Shown: positions 51,330 to 59,482 of the stretch, piece by piece
Layout: each line of letters starts with the position of its first letter
How positions within the stretch are numbered: position 1 is the stretch's first letter
Source: Actinomycetes bacterium
GTDB taxonomy: Bacteria; Actinomycetota; Actinomycetes; Propionibacteriales; Propionibacteriaceae
Direction: 5' to 3'
Assembly: GCA_023458095.1 (NCBI GenBank)
Contig: JAEXAS010000026.1
Location: 274,799-338,798, forward strand
Length of the DNA: 64,000 nt
Program-made: the position numbers and the translations under genes
Notes under the pieces: generated by a model
What the model was told of the DNA's origin: nothing
The model's database searches: none
What the model saw: only the letters and a program-made list of their open reading frames with translations

Positions 51330-51955
51330 AGCAGCTCACCAAGGCTGTCAGTTGGCTCACCGACGCCGTGGGCGCGCGGTGCTACTGGGTCGATGTGGCG
51401 CCCGAACGAGTAGCGATCATCGATCCGGGCATGACGCCGGGGCTGAACCGCGTCGCGCGCGAGCTACGTCGCGCCGGGCGATCCCCCTACGAAGTCACCG
51501 ACATTCTGCTCACCCACGGCGATTCCGATCACGCCCAGGTTGCCGCCGAATGGCAGCGGCGCACCGGTGCGAGAGTCTTTCTGGGAGCTGCGGACGCCGC
51601 GATCCTGGCCGGTGAGGCCGATCCGTCCAGCGGATTCCGGCAGGTGACCCGCAAGATCGGTGCCGCGGAGTTGCCCCGCAATCTCACCGAACTCGATCAA
51701 GACCTCGAGATCGCCCCTGGCCTGGTCGCTCTGAAGACCGCCGGCCATACCCCGGGCCACTTCGCTTTCCGTTTCGAGAATGTCCTGTTCGCCGGGGACG
51801 CCGCCCGCTGCCAGGACCGCCAGTTGGTCGCCATGCCGTCGCTGCTGGACGACGATCGGGCCAAGTCAGCCGCCTCGCTGGCCCGCCTCCAGGCGCTGGA
51901 CGTCGACTGGTACTGCTGCGGCCACAGCGACCCCGCCAAGCGGGTCATCGCCTGA
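51326..51955 (+). CDS. MBL-fold metallo-hydrolase
   Basis: A 209-residue metallo-beta-lactamase-fold protein from the GTG that overlaps the channel gene stop; GAGGAGGAGATC is a strong ribosome binding site. Metal motifs: LLTHGDSDHAQV (HxxxDH form, with Gly-Asp-Ser in place of the usual first His-x-His arrangement, HGDSDH), GHTPGHFAF and FAGDA. The family hydrolyses lactones, thioesters and similar bonds. Coupling to a channel is unusual and may mean a shared signal. Confidence 0.83.
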   Translation: MKQLTKAVSWLTDAVGARCYWVDVAPERVAIIDPGMTPGLNRVARELRRAGRSPYEVTDILLTHGDSDHAQVAAEWQRRTGARVFLGAADAAILAGEADPSSGFRQVTRKIGAAELPRNLTELDQDLEIAPGLVALKTAGHTPGHFAFRFENVLFAGDAARCQDRQLVAMPSLLDDDRAKSAASLARLQALDVDWYCCGHSDPAKRVIA

Positions 51956-51977
51956 CCCCCACGCGCTGAGCCTGCCC

Positions 51978-52131
51978 GTGCCCTGAGCCTGTCGAAGGGC
52001 ACACCCCGCACTCAAACCCGTGCCCTGAGCCTGTCGAAGGGCAACACTCACCTGCCCAACCCACCCTTCGACAAGCTCAGGGAACGGACGGCTGCACGGG
52101 AACGATCCTTCAACGGGCTCAGGGCGCGAAC
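51978..52131. repeat. third cluster of the CCCTGAGCCTGTCGAAGGG-type repeat
   Basis: Two direct copies (51978-52001, 52020-52043) and two inverted copies (52064-52087, and a degraded one at 52104-52131). Opposite copies could pair into a hairpin that ends transcription of the MBL gene. Confidence 0.88.
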
Positions 52132-52192
52132 GGCTCAGCAAGTACTCGCTAAGGGCGCCTGTTTTAAGATATGGACTCATTGCGTAATCCAG

Positions 52193-52211
52193 TAAGGCAA
52201 GGCTAACCTGA
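52193..52211 (+). promoter_or_regulatory. iron box (IdeR/DtxR-type operator)
   Basis: TAAGGCAAGGCTAACCTGA matches the IdeR consensus TTAGGTTAGGCTAACCTAA at 15 of 19 positions and lies 25 bases before the iron permease gene. Iron-loaded IdeR/DtxR should repress it. TAAGAT (52165-52170) upstream is a possible -10. Confidence 0.7.
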
Positions 52212-52235
52212 CTGCATGACGAGATCGGAGTCCTG

Positions 52236-53195
52236 ATGTTTCTAGCCTCTTTCCTCATCGGGCTGCGAGAGGGCCTCGAAGCTGCCCTCATCGTTGGCAT
52301 CCTCGTGGCCGTTGCCCAACGGCGACACCGGCCCGAGGCCCTGACCAAGATCGCCTGGGGAGTCGGATCGGCCATCGGCATCTCGATCCTGCTGGGCGCT
52401 GTCTTCACCTTCACCGCCTACAGCCTCAGCGAAACCGGCGAACAGATCTTCGCCGGAATCATGTCGGTGGCGGCGGTCGCCATGATCACCTGGATGATCT
52501 TCTGGATGATGACTGCTGGGCGCAATCTGCGCGCACAGTTGGAGTCCGAGGCAAACACCGCCTTGGCCTTGGGCTCTGGTTGGGCGATGTTCTGGATCGC
52601 CTTCATCTCCGTGGGCCGGGAGGGCCTTGAGACGACCATCATGTTGTGGAGTTCGGTAACCCAGCCCGAAGCACTGCTCGGCGCCACGGTCGGGCTGCTG
52701 GCCGCCGCGGCACTCGGCTACCTGGTCTACCGGGGTCTGGTGCGGTTCAACCTGGGCACCTTCTTCACCGTCACCGGCGTTGTCTTGATCATTGCCGCCG
52801 CCGGAATCCTGGCTCACGGCATCCACGAACTGCAGGAGGCTGCGGTCCTTCCCGGCCCCTATTCGGGAGCTCCGATCACCCCTACTGATCTGATGACCGG
52901 TGCGGTCGCGGTCGGCCTCACCGGAGGCCCCTTCTGGCTGGCCTCGTTCCCCTTCGGATGGGCCTTCGACCTCACGGCCAGCATCGACCCCCGGACCTGG
53001 GGCGCCGCCCTGGTCAAGGCCCTGTTCGGACTGACCCCGCGGATGAGCTGGTTGGAGGTCATCGCGTGGCTGGGCTACCTCGGTGTTGTGCTTCCCCGGT
53101 TCCTCTCCCGGATGCCCGGCCGCCGCCCAACAGAGACCACGGTCGACCACCCCACCCCGGCCGAGAAACCCGATTTGGAGTCGGCCGTGCAGTAA
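52236..53195 (+). CDS. efeU: FTR1/EfeU-type iron permease
   Basis: A 319-residue membrane protein with about seven helices and the two REGLE motifs of iron permeases: GLREGLEAALIVG (helix 1) and GREGLETTIMLW (helix 4). It takes up ferrous/ferric iron in the EfeUOB system. No efeO or efeB follows, so it either works alone or with partners elsewhere. An iron box precedes it, consistent with iron-starvation control. Confidence 0.9.
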   Translation: MFLASFLIGLREGLEAALIVGILVAVAQRRHRPEALTKIAWGVGSAIGISILLGAVFTFTAYSLSETGEQIFAGIMSVAAVAMITWMIFWMMTAGRNLRAQLESEANTALALGSGWAMFWIAFISVGREGLETTIMLWSSVTQPEALLGATVGLLAAAALGYLVYRGLVRFNLGTFFTVTGVVLIIAAAGILAHGIHELQEAAVLPGPYSGAPITPTDLMTGAVAVGLTGGPFWLASFPFGWAFDLTASIDPRTWGAALVKALFGLTPRMSWLEVIAWLGYLGVVLPRFLSRMPGRRPTETTVDHPTPAEKPDLESAVQ

Positions 53196-53252
53196 TGCTG
53201 AGGCCTTCCCGGAAACCTCGCGCACCACAACGTCTCGGGCTAGGTTGAAACC

Positions 53253-53774
53253 GTGCGACTCGAACTCATGGCGACCCGGCACCGCAGCTTGGCCGTGACA
53301 GCGTGCGAATGGCGAGCCTTCGGGCTGGCCGATCCCGAACTCCTGGCCGACGCCGTGTTCGACCAACTGCTGTCGAACCCTGACCCGAACCTGGTCGACT
53401 TCTACCACGCGGTGGATGTCGTGGTTCAACAGGCCTATCTTCGCCACGCCGCCGGGGCGAGCGTGATCGATCGGATCAACTCCAGCATGCGGGTCCGCCG
53501 GACGGCAGCCGACGACGACATCATCACCATCCTGAGCCACCTGCGCCACAAACATCGCACCCTGCTGCAGTTGCGCTACTGGGATGGCTTGACCGAGGCC
53601 GAGGCAGCCGAGGCACTTCAGCTCTCCGAGCCTGCGTTCGCCGAACTGCAAGCCAAGGCCGAACAGCGGTTCGCCAAGCGGCTGGCCAAACACGATCCCG
53701 GGCTGGCCCACCAACCCGTGGGCCCGACCATCGCCGACGCCAAACCGGGCACCCACCGCCGCGATCAGAGCTGA
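53253..53774 (+). CDS. sigma region 4-like protein
   Basis: A 173-residue protein. Residues ~90-140 look like sigma-70 region 4 (ILSHLRHKHRTLLQLRYWDGLTEAEAAEALQLSEPAFAELQAKAEQRF). The first 80 residues do not carry an obvious region 2, so it may be a degenerate ECF sigma factor. A GTG/ATG choice exists at the start. The large unknown gene follows after 115 bases on the same strand. Confidence 0.6.
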   Translation: MRLELMATRHRSLAVTACEWRAFGLADPELLADAVFDQLLSNPDPNLVDFYHAVDVVVQQAYLRHAAGASVIDRINSSMRVRRTAADDDIITILSHLRHKHRTLLQLRYWDGLTEAEAAEALQLSEPAFAELQAKAEQRFAKRLAKHDPGLAHQPVGPTIADAKPGTHRRDQS

Positions 53775-53889
53775 GTTCCACCCTTCTGGGGACTTCTGTC
53801 CTTCTGGTCCAGCATCGACTTCGCCACGTCGAAGCATCTCCCGACCAGCGGCTAGGCTCGCCAGGGGCCGGTCATGAAAAGGGGACTTC

Positions 53890-56469
53890 ATGGAGCTTGA
53901 AGAGTTGGCGCAACTGGTGGCAAACCAGGACGACAGCGCGCTGTGGCAACTGGATGAGGCGTGGCGGTCCGCGCAGGAGATGCGCTCCACCGATCCACGC
54001 AGCGGCGCCGAACGGCTGGCTCAACTCGCCCCGCTGTGGGCGAAGCTGTACTCGGCCAGCCGCTCCATGCAGTGGTATCCCGACCAGCTATCGGTGGTCG
54101 ACGCCGCCGTAGCCGACCTCGAACACCCCGGCGAAGCACTGACCGAGTTACAGGCCGCCGCCCACCTGGCCGCGGTGGAATGGGTCACCTGGACCGATGG
54201 CCTCAGCGCCGTCACCTTGGTGGACGCACTGCGTGCCGCCGATGACTTCGACCAGCGTTTCGGTGGCGCCGACCAGCCCCTCCGCGTCCGCTGGATGTGG
54301 GCCCAATCACGCTACGTTCGGGCGTTGGTGCTGGGGGTTGTGGAGAACCCCCGCTCCAAGATCGTCGCGCTCGACACCCTTGCCGCACAGTTGGCCAACG
54401 AAACCGACGAAGAACTGCGCGACAGCGCCCAGAACGCCCGCGTTATGGCCTGTTCGGAGATGCTGGACGTCGACCCCGTCGAAGCCACGCAACGCCTGCA
54501 GGGCTTTATCAACGCCGATCCGCATCTCGCCAGCGACGAGACCGTCTGGGCGTACCGCGTGCTCCTCGGGCGACGGTGGTCCGAACTCACCCCACCCGAT
54601 CAGGCCGGACGGACGGACGTCCTCAGCCAGGTGCAGGCCGTCATCACCCAGGCCATCGGCGGTCAACGCACCCCGATGCGTGTAGCCCAACTCGGTGGCC
54701 TGTGGTCCATCCCGATGGAAGATGCGATCCGTCGGGTTGACTACGCCCAGATCCACGCCCTCACCCAGCCCTTCTTGGACCTGGCCGACGGCGCTGAGCC
54801 GGCCGTACGCGAGGAGGTGCTGGCCACCGCGATCATGTGGGCGCGCGGTATCGACCGCAGCGAGCAAGGTCAGGAATCGGAGCACTCGCTAGCCACCTGG
54901 GCCGAGCTGGGTCGGCGTTTCGGCAACGACTCCGGAGACGACATCGCCCACTTGGTGGCCACGGTGTGGATCGAGTGGGCCAGTCACGAAACCTCCTTCG
55001 ACCGTGCCCATGCACTGAGCCTGTATCACAAGGCGGTCACCCGATTCGGCGACCTCACCCACCCCGAGGTGCGCGAACCGATGGTCTGGACGCGGTTGAA
55101 CTATGCCGACTATCTGCGCCGACTCAACCGTCCGCAGGAAGCCATCCCGGTGGCCGAGGCCCTCGCTGCCGAGATCTCCGCCGATAACCCCGCACCCGAA
55201 CGTCGCGCCGCCGTCATCGCGCTGCGCATGCTCGGGACGCGGATTTTCGAAACGGGTACCGAGCCGTCACTGACGTATCTGCGCCAGATGCTCGACACTT
55301 TCGGAGCTGATCCCGATCCTGACGTGCGCGCAGCGATCGCCGACGGGATCTGTCGGCTGTGGACCGAACCCCGCGATGCTGCTTCGGCCGCGTGGGGATG
55401 CGAGCAGTTTCGACTCCGCTTCGATGCCGACACCGACTCTCGGGTGGTGCTCCGGAACAACTCGCGGATCGATTACGAGGCCACCGTCCTGCTGGAATCC
55501 GGGCTCGAAGACCAAGCGGTCGCCCTGCTCGGATCGTTGGTGGATCGCTGGCGGGAATCACCCGACCCGGCCATCGTGGAGGACGTTCGAAACGCTCAGC
55601 ATCGGATCAACAAGATCTCCACGAGCTCCCAGGATCCCCAGTACCAACAACTCGCTGCAGAATTCGACAGCGCCGCTGGGCATTCATCTCCGCTGATGCG
55701 CGGACGCGTTTGGAAGAAGGTCATCAAGAAGGCCCGCAACTCCCCGGACGGCAAGACCGCGCTGCTGGCGATGCGCGCCCATGTCGGGATCGTGCGAGGC
55801 GATGTCGATGACGAACTGTGGACCTTCGCCGACCGCTCGTCGCGGGCAGGTTTGAAGGACTGGGAACTGCTGCGCGAACGCATTGAACCGGTCGCCGCCG
55901 ACGAACTGGCCGAAATCCACCTCGACCTGCTGTGGTTTGCCGCCAAGGCTCAAGACAAGCTCAATGAACTGGACAAGGCCTACGAGCTCTACACCGAGAT
56001 CGAAAAGGTGGCCGGACAGACCCACAACCTCACCAGCGACGCCGCCCAGACCGCGCTCAACTGCCAGCTCTATCGAGCTCGCCTGCTGGTTCGCATGGGG
56101 AACATTCCCGGAGCGCTGTCCACCTACTCCCATCTGATCGCCATCGAGCAGCACAACCAGACCAACTGGGGCATGCACCGCATGGCCCTGGCCGCCAGCG
56201 AGCATGCCGACGTGATGGCCCAGACCGGCGATTGGCGCGCAGCGGCGCAGGGCTACCGCGATGCCTTCCATGCCGCGCTCGAAGTGGTCGCGGATCAGCC
56301 CGCTCTGGTCGCCCGGATCGGGGTGCTGGCTGCGGTGGCGTGGGCGCATGCCGGTGATGCTGCCACTGCGGCGTCCATGGCTGATCAGCTCCGCGCCACG
56401 GGCCTCCCGCTGGATCACGAGCAGCACCAGCAGATCGCCGGCGTGCTGGCCTGGGCGCGCCCCCAGTGA
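53890..56469 (+). CDS. large repeat-containing protein of unknown function
   Basis: An 859-residue cytoplasmic protein, almost entirely alpha-helical by composition, with Ala/Leu/Trp spacing like tetratricopeptide repeats (for example AQDKLNELDKAYELYTEIEKVAGQT and QTGDWRAAAQGYRDAFHAALEVVADQ near the C-terminus). No signal peptide, membrane helix or enzyme motif. AAAAGGGG precedes the start. It may act as a scaffold. It follows the sigma-4-like gene and ends 16 bases from convergent cbbR. Confidence 0.65.
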   Translation: MELEELAQLVANQDDSALWQLDEAWRSAQEMRSTDPRSGAERLAQLAPLWAKLYSASRSMQWYPDQLSVVDAAVADLEHPGEALTELQAAAHLAAVEWVTWTDGLSAVTLVDALRAADDFDQRFGGADQPLRVRWMWAQSRYVRALVLGVVENPRSKIVALDTLAAQLANETDEELRDSAQNARVMACSEMLDVDPVEATQRLQGFINADPHLASDETVWAYRVLLGRRWSELTPPDQAGRTDVLSQVQAVITQAIGGQRTPMRVAQLGGLWSIPMEDAIRRVDYAQIHALTQPFLDLADGAEPAVREEVLATAIMWARGIDRSEQGQESEHSLATWAELGRRFGNDSGDDIAHLVATVWIEWASHETSFDRAHALSLYHKAVTRFGDLTHPEVREPMVWTRLNYADYLRRLNRPQEAIPVAEALAAEISADNPAPERRAAVIALRMLGTRIFETGTEPSLTYLRQMLDTFGADPDPDVRAAIADGICRLWTEPRDAASAAWGCEQFRLRFDADTDSRVVLRNNSRIDYEATVLLESGLEDQAVALLGSLVDRWRESPDPAIVEDVRNAQHRINKISTSSQDPQYQQLAAEFDSAAGHSSPLMRGRVWKKVIKKARNSPDGKTALLAMRAHVGIVRGDVDDELWTFADRSSRAGLKDWELLRERIEPVAADELAEIHLDLLWFAAKAQDKLNELDKAYELYTEIEKVAGQTHNLTSDAAQTALNCQLYRARLLVRMGNIPGALSTYSHLIAIEQHNQTNWGMHRMALAASEHADVMAQTGDWRAAAQGYRDAFHAALEVVADQPALVARIGVLAAVAWAHAGDAATAASMADQLRATGLPLDHEQHQQIAGVLAWARPQ

Positions 56470-56485
56470 CGACCGGGACGCGGGC

Positions 56486-57421
56486 TCAGCGTCGCGGCAG
56501 TTCGAGATCAGGCAGTTGCTCGGCCGCTTCGGCCTGAATGAAGCGCCACAACTCCGTGGTCGCCGGGGACGCCACGCGTCGGGCCAGCCGGACCACCCGC
56601 CACTGCCGCCAGATCGGCAACCCGGCGACGTTCAGGATCGCCAGGCGACCGTCCTGAACCTCGGCGGCGATGGTGTGAGCAGAGATCAAGGCCAGGCCCA
56701 GCCCGGCCATCACCGACTGCTTGATGGTCTCGTTGGAGGCCAACTCCATCGCGACCCGCATCGGCTGCCCGATGTCGGAGAACAGAGCGTCCACGTGCAG
56801 TCGGGTACCCGATCCCTGTTCGCGCACCAGAAAGGTCTCATCGGCGATCTCGGTGAACGGAATCGGGGCGGCTTGAGCACCACGCCGGGCGAGCGGGTGA
56901 TCCGGAGCAGCGATGATCACATAGGGGTGGGTACCGAAGGCCACCTGCTCGACCTCGAGTTGGCTCTGCGGACGTCCCATGACCACCAGATCGACCTCAT
57001 AGTTGTCCAGCCAACCGAGCACCTCGTCGCGGTTGCCGATCCGCAAAGCGATTCGCAGCTCCGGATGTCGATCACGAAAGGCCGCCAGCACGAAAGGGGC
57101 GAAGTACTTGGCGGTGCTGACCGCCCCCAAGGTGACATGACCGGCTTCAGCCGAGCGCAAGGTGTGTAGCTGATCGGTGGCCAGGGTGAGTTCGTCATCG
57201 ATGCGGGTCGCCGTAGCCACCAGCAGCCGCCCGGCCTCCGTGGGACGCTGACCACCGGGGCCGCGCTCCAGCAGCGGCAGCCCCACGGCCCGTTCCAGCA
57301 GCCGTACCTGTTGGGCGATGGCCGGCGCGGTGAGGTGGAGGTTCTCGGCAGCGGCGGCCAAGGTGCCGGTGCGCGCCACCTCAGCAAGGAAGCGCAACTG
57401 ACGCAAGGTGACATCCTTCAT
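56486..57421 (-). CDS. cbbR: LysR-type regulator of the Calvin-cycle operon
   Basis: A 311-residue LysR-type regulator from the ATG at MKDVTLRQLRFLAEV; a longer frame runs into the promoter. The helix-turn-helix is GTLAAAAENLHLTAPAIAQQVRLLERAVGLPLLERG. The C-terminal domain binds an effector (in CbbR proteins, RuBP, NADPH or similar metabolites). Divergent placement 80 bases from cbbF is the standard position of CbbR, which activates the operon. Confidence 0.92.
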   Translation of the reverse strand: MKDVTLRQLRFLAEVARTGTLAAAAENLHLTAPAIAQQVRLLERAVGLPLLERGPGGQRPTEAGRLLVATATRIDDELTLATDQLHTLRSAEAGHVTLGAVSTAKYFAPFVLAAFRDRHPELRIALRIGNRDEVLGWLDNYEVDLVVMGRPQSQLEVEQVAFGTHPYVIIAAPDHPLARRGAQAAPIPFTEIADETFLVREQGSGTRLHVDALFSDIGQPMRVAMELASNETIKQSVMAGLGLALISAHTIAAEVQDGRLAILNVAGLPIWRQWRVVRLARRVASPATTELWRFIQAEAAEQLPDLELPRR

Positions 57422-57432
57422 GCACCAAACAT

Positions 57433-57508
57433 AGTTTCTCTTTGCCCGATGCAAGAAAACTGTGCCTTCCCTTTTGCATGTCGGGCCCGCAGACTTGCTG
57501 CATGCAAG
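57433..57508 (+). promoter_or_regulatory. cbbR-cbbF intergenic control region with dyads
   Basis: Three symmetric elements: an imperfect dyad at 57433-57461 (AGTTTCTCTTTGC with GCAAGAAAACT), a second sharing its centre at 57444-57454 with 57474-57486 (GCCCGATGCAA / TTGCATGTCGGGC), and the palindrome CTTGCTGCATGCAAG (57494-57508) across the cbbF start. LysR regulators bind such a recognition plus activation site pair. No clear cbbF ribosome binding site is visible. Confidence 0.5.
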
Positions 57509-58572
57509 CCGACCAGCTGTCCCTGACCGCAGTCCTCGAACGGTGGAGCGCCGAGGACACCTCGCGCCGTAGCGTCGCCACGGTGATCGAGGCGATCGCC
57601 AATGCCGGGGTTCGGCTCGCCAGCGCCATCGCGGTGGCACCCCTGACGGCTCCGGCCGAGCCCATCGCCGATACCGCCCACCCGGGCGCCAACGCCAGCG
57701 GTGATGAGCAAAAGCCCATGGATCTGTATGCCGAAGAGGTGGTGATCCAGGCCCTCACCGGGCTGGAGGTCGCCGCGGTGTGCTCCGAGGAGAGCGACGA
57801 GGCAGTTCCGCTGACCGAAGGCGGACGCTGGGTGGTCGCCATCGACCCGGTGGACGGATCGTCCAATCTGGACGTGAACGCCCCCATCGGCACCATCTTC
57901 GCCATCGTGCCGATGCTGCCCGACGGCGACCCCACCACGTCGCTGCTGCAGCCCGGGCGCAGACAACAGGCCGCCGGAATGATCATCTACGGCCCGGCGA
58001 CCATCCTGGTGCTGACCGTCGGCGAGGGCACCGATGTCTTCGTCTTGGACCTGCAGACCCGGTACTTCCGGCTGGCCAAGAGCGCAGTGCGGCTGCCGGT
58101 GGAGTCTCACGAGTACGCCATCAACGCCTCCAATGCCCGTCATTGGGGTCCGGGGATCGCCGAGTACATCGCTGACCTGGTCAGCGGCGAACACGGCCCC
58201 CGGGAACGCAACTTCAACATGCGCTGGCTGGCGTCCCTAGTGGCTGAGGCCTACCGCATCCTCACCCGGGGCGGCATCTTCTTGTACCCCGCCGATCGCC
58301 GTCCGGGCTACTCCGATGGACGCATCAGGCTGCTCTACGAGGCCAACCCGATCGCCTTCCTGGTCGAACAGGCCGGCGGCGCGGCCACCAATGGCACCGA
58401 CAACATCTTGGATCTGACTCCGACCGGGCTGCACCAGCGCGTTCCGCTCATCTTCGGCTCCCAGACCAAGGTCGACCGAGTGCGGCGCTACCTCACCGAT
58501 CCCAACCTCAACCAGTCCCACTCCCCGCTGTTCTCCGACCGCGGGCTGTTCCGCAAGCCGAGCACGAAATGA
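57502..58572 (+). CDS. cbbF: fructose-1,6-bisphosphatase, class I
   Basis: A 356-residue class I FBPase. It removes the 1-phosphate of fructose- (and in some relatives sedoheptulose-) bisphosphate in the regeneration phase of the Calvin cycle. Metal motifs are VCSEESDEAV (~92-99) and VAIDPVDGSSNLDVN (~113-127); ILTRGGIFLYPADRRPGY is the sugar-binding stretch. Start MQADQLSL is used; a TTG further upstream lies in the operator. First gene of the operon; 34 bases before cbbP. Confidence 0.93.
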   Translation: MQADQLSLTAVLERWSAEDTSRRSVATVIEAIANAGVRLASAIAVAPLTAPAEPIADTAHPGANASGDEQKPMDLYAEEVVIQALTGLEVAAVCSEESDEAVPLTEGGRWVVAIDPVDGSSNLDVNAPIGTIFAIVPMLPDGDPTTSLLQPGRRQQAAGMIIYGPATILVLTVGEGTDVFVLDLQTRYFRLAKSAVRLPVESHEYAINASNARHWGPGIAEYIADLVSGEHGPRERNFNMRWLASLVAEAYRILTRGGIFLYPADRRPGYSDGRIRLLYEANPIAFLVEQAGGAATNGTDNILDLTPTGLHQRVPLIFGSQTKVDRVRRYLTDPNLNQSHSPLFSDRGLFRKPSTK

Positions 58573-58606
58573 CCATCCCATTCAGCACGCAGTTCAGGAG
58601 GAAACC

Positions 58607-59482
58607 ATGTCGGTGAAGCATCCGATCATCGTGGTCACCGGATCGTCAGGCGCGGGCACCACCACAGTGAAGAACACCTTCGCTCAGATCTTCCGCCGCG
58701 AGGGGGTCAAGGCCGCCCACATCGAAGGCGATGCCTTCCACGCCTACGACCGAGCAGGCATGGTCGAGCAGATCGCCAAAGCCGCCGAGGAGGGCAACAA
58801 CCACTTCAGCCACTTCAGCCCGGAGGCCAATCTGCTCGACGAACTGGGGGCGATCTTCGCCGAGTTCGCCGAGCACGGCACCGGCCGGACCCGGCACTAC
58901 ATTCACGACGACAACGAAGCGCACGTCTATGGCGCCCCGCCGGGAACCTTCACCGATTGGTTCTCGCTGGAACCGGATGCCGATGTGCTCTTCTATGAGG
59001 GTCTGCACGGTGCAGCCAAGACCGACACCGTCGACTTGTCGACCTATGGAGATCTGAAGATCGGCGTCGTTCCGGTCATCAACCTGGAGTGGATCCAGAA
59101 GCTGCATCGCGACCGCGCCGAACGGGGCCACGCCCCCGAGGCGATCAGCGCTGCGGTCCTGCGGCGCATGCCGGACTACCTGAAGACGATCACGCCGCAG
59201 TTCTCCCAGACCGACATCAACTTCCAGCGGGTGCCGCTGGTCGATACGTCCAATCCGTTCATCGCGCGCACCATCCCGACTGCCGATGAGTCGATGGTCG
59301 TGATCCGCTTCCGGGATCCGGCCGGCATCGACTTTCCGTACCTGGTCTCGATGATCCAGGGCAGTTTCATGTCGCGGGCGAACTCGATCGTGGTGCCCGG
59401 CGGAAAGCTGGATCTGGCCATGCAGCTGATCCTGACTCCGCTGATCAAGCGCATGATCGACAACAAGAGGCGGGCCGGCTGA
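58607..59482 (+). CDS. cbbP: phosphoribulokinase (proteobacterial type)
   Basis: A 291-residue kinase that makes ribulose-1,5-bisphosphate from ribulose-5-phosphate and ATP. The Walker A motif is TGSSGAGTTTVKNTF (11-25). The length and stretches such as FHAYDR and RHYIHDDNEAH ... APPGTFTDW match the proteobacterial octameric class rather than the longer plant/cyanobacterial one. AGGAGGAAACC precedes the ATG. Its stop overlaps the cbbT start (TGATG). PRK is diagnostic of a Calvin cycle. Confidence 0.96.
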   Translation: MSVKHPIIVVTGSSGAGTTTVKNTFAQIFRREGVKAAHIEGDAFHAYDRAGMVEQIAKAAEEGNNHFSHFSPEANLLDELGAIFAEFAEHGTGRTRHYIHDDNEAHVYGAPPGTFTDWFSLEPDADVLFYEGLHGAAKTDTVDLSTYGDLKIGVVPVINLEWIQKLHRDRAERGHAPEAISAAVLRRMPDYLKTITPQFSQTDINFQRVPLVDTSNPFIARTIPTADESMVVIRFRDPAGIDFPYLVSMIQGSFMSRANSIVVPGGKLDLAMQLILTPLIKRMIDNKRRAG

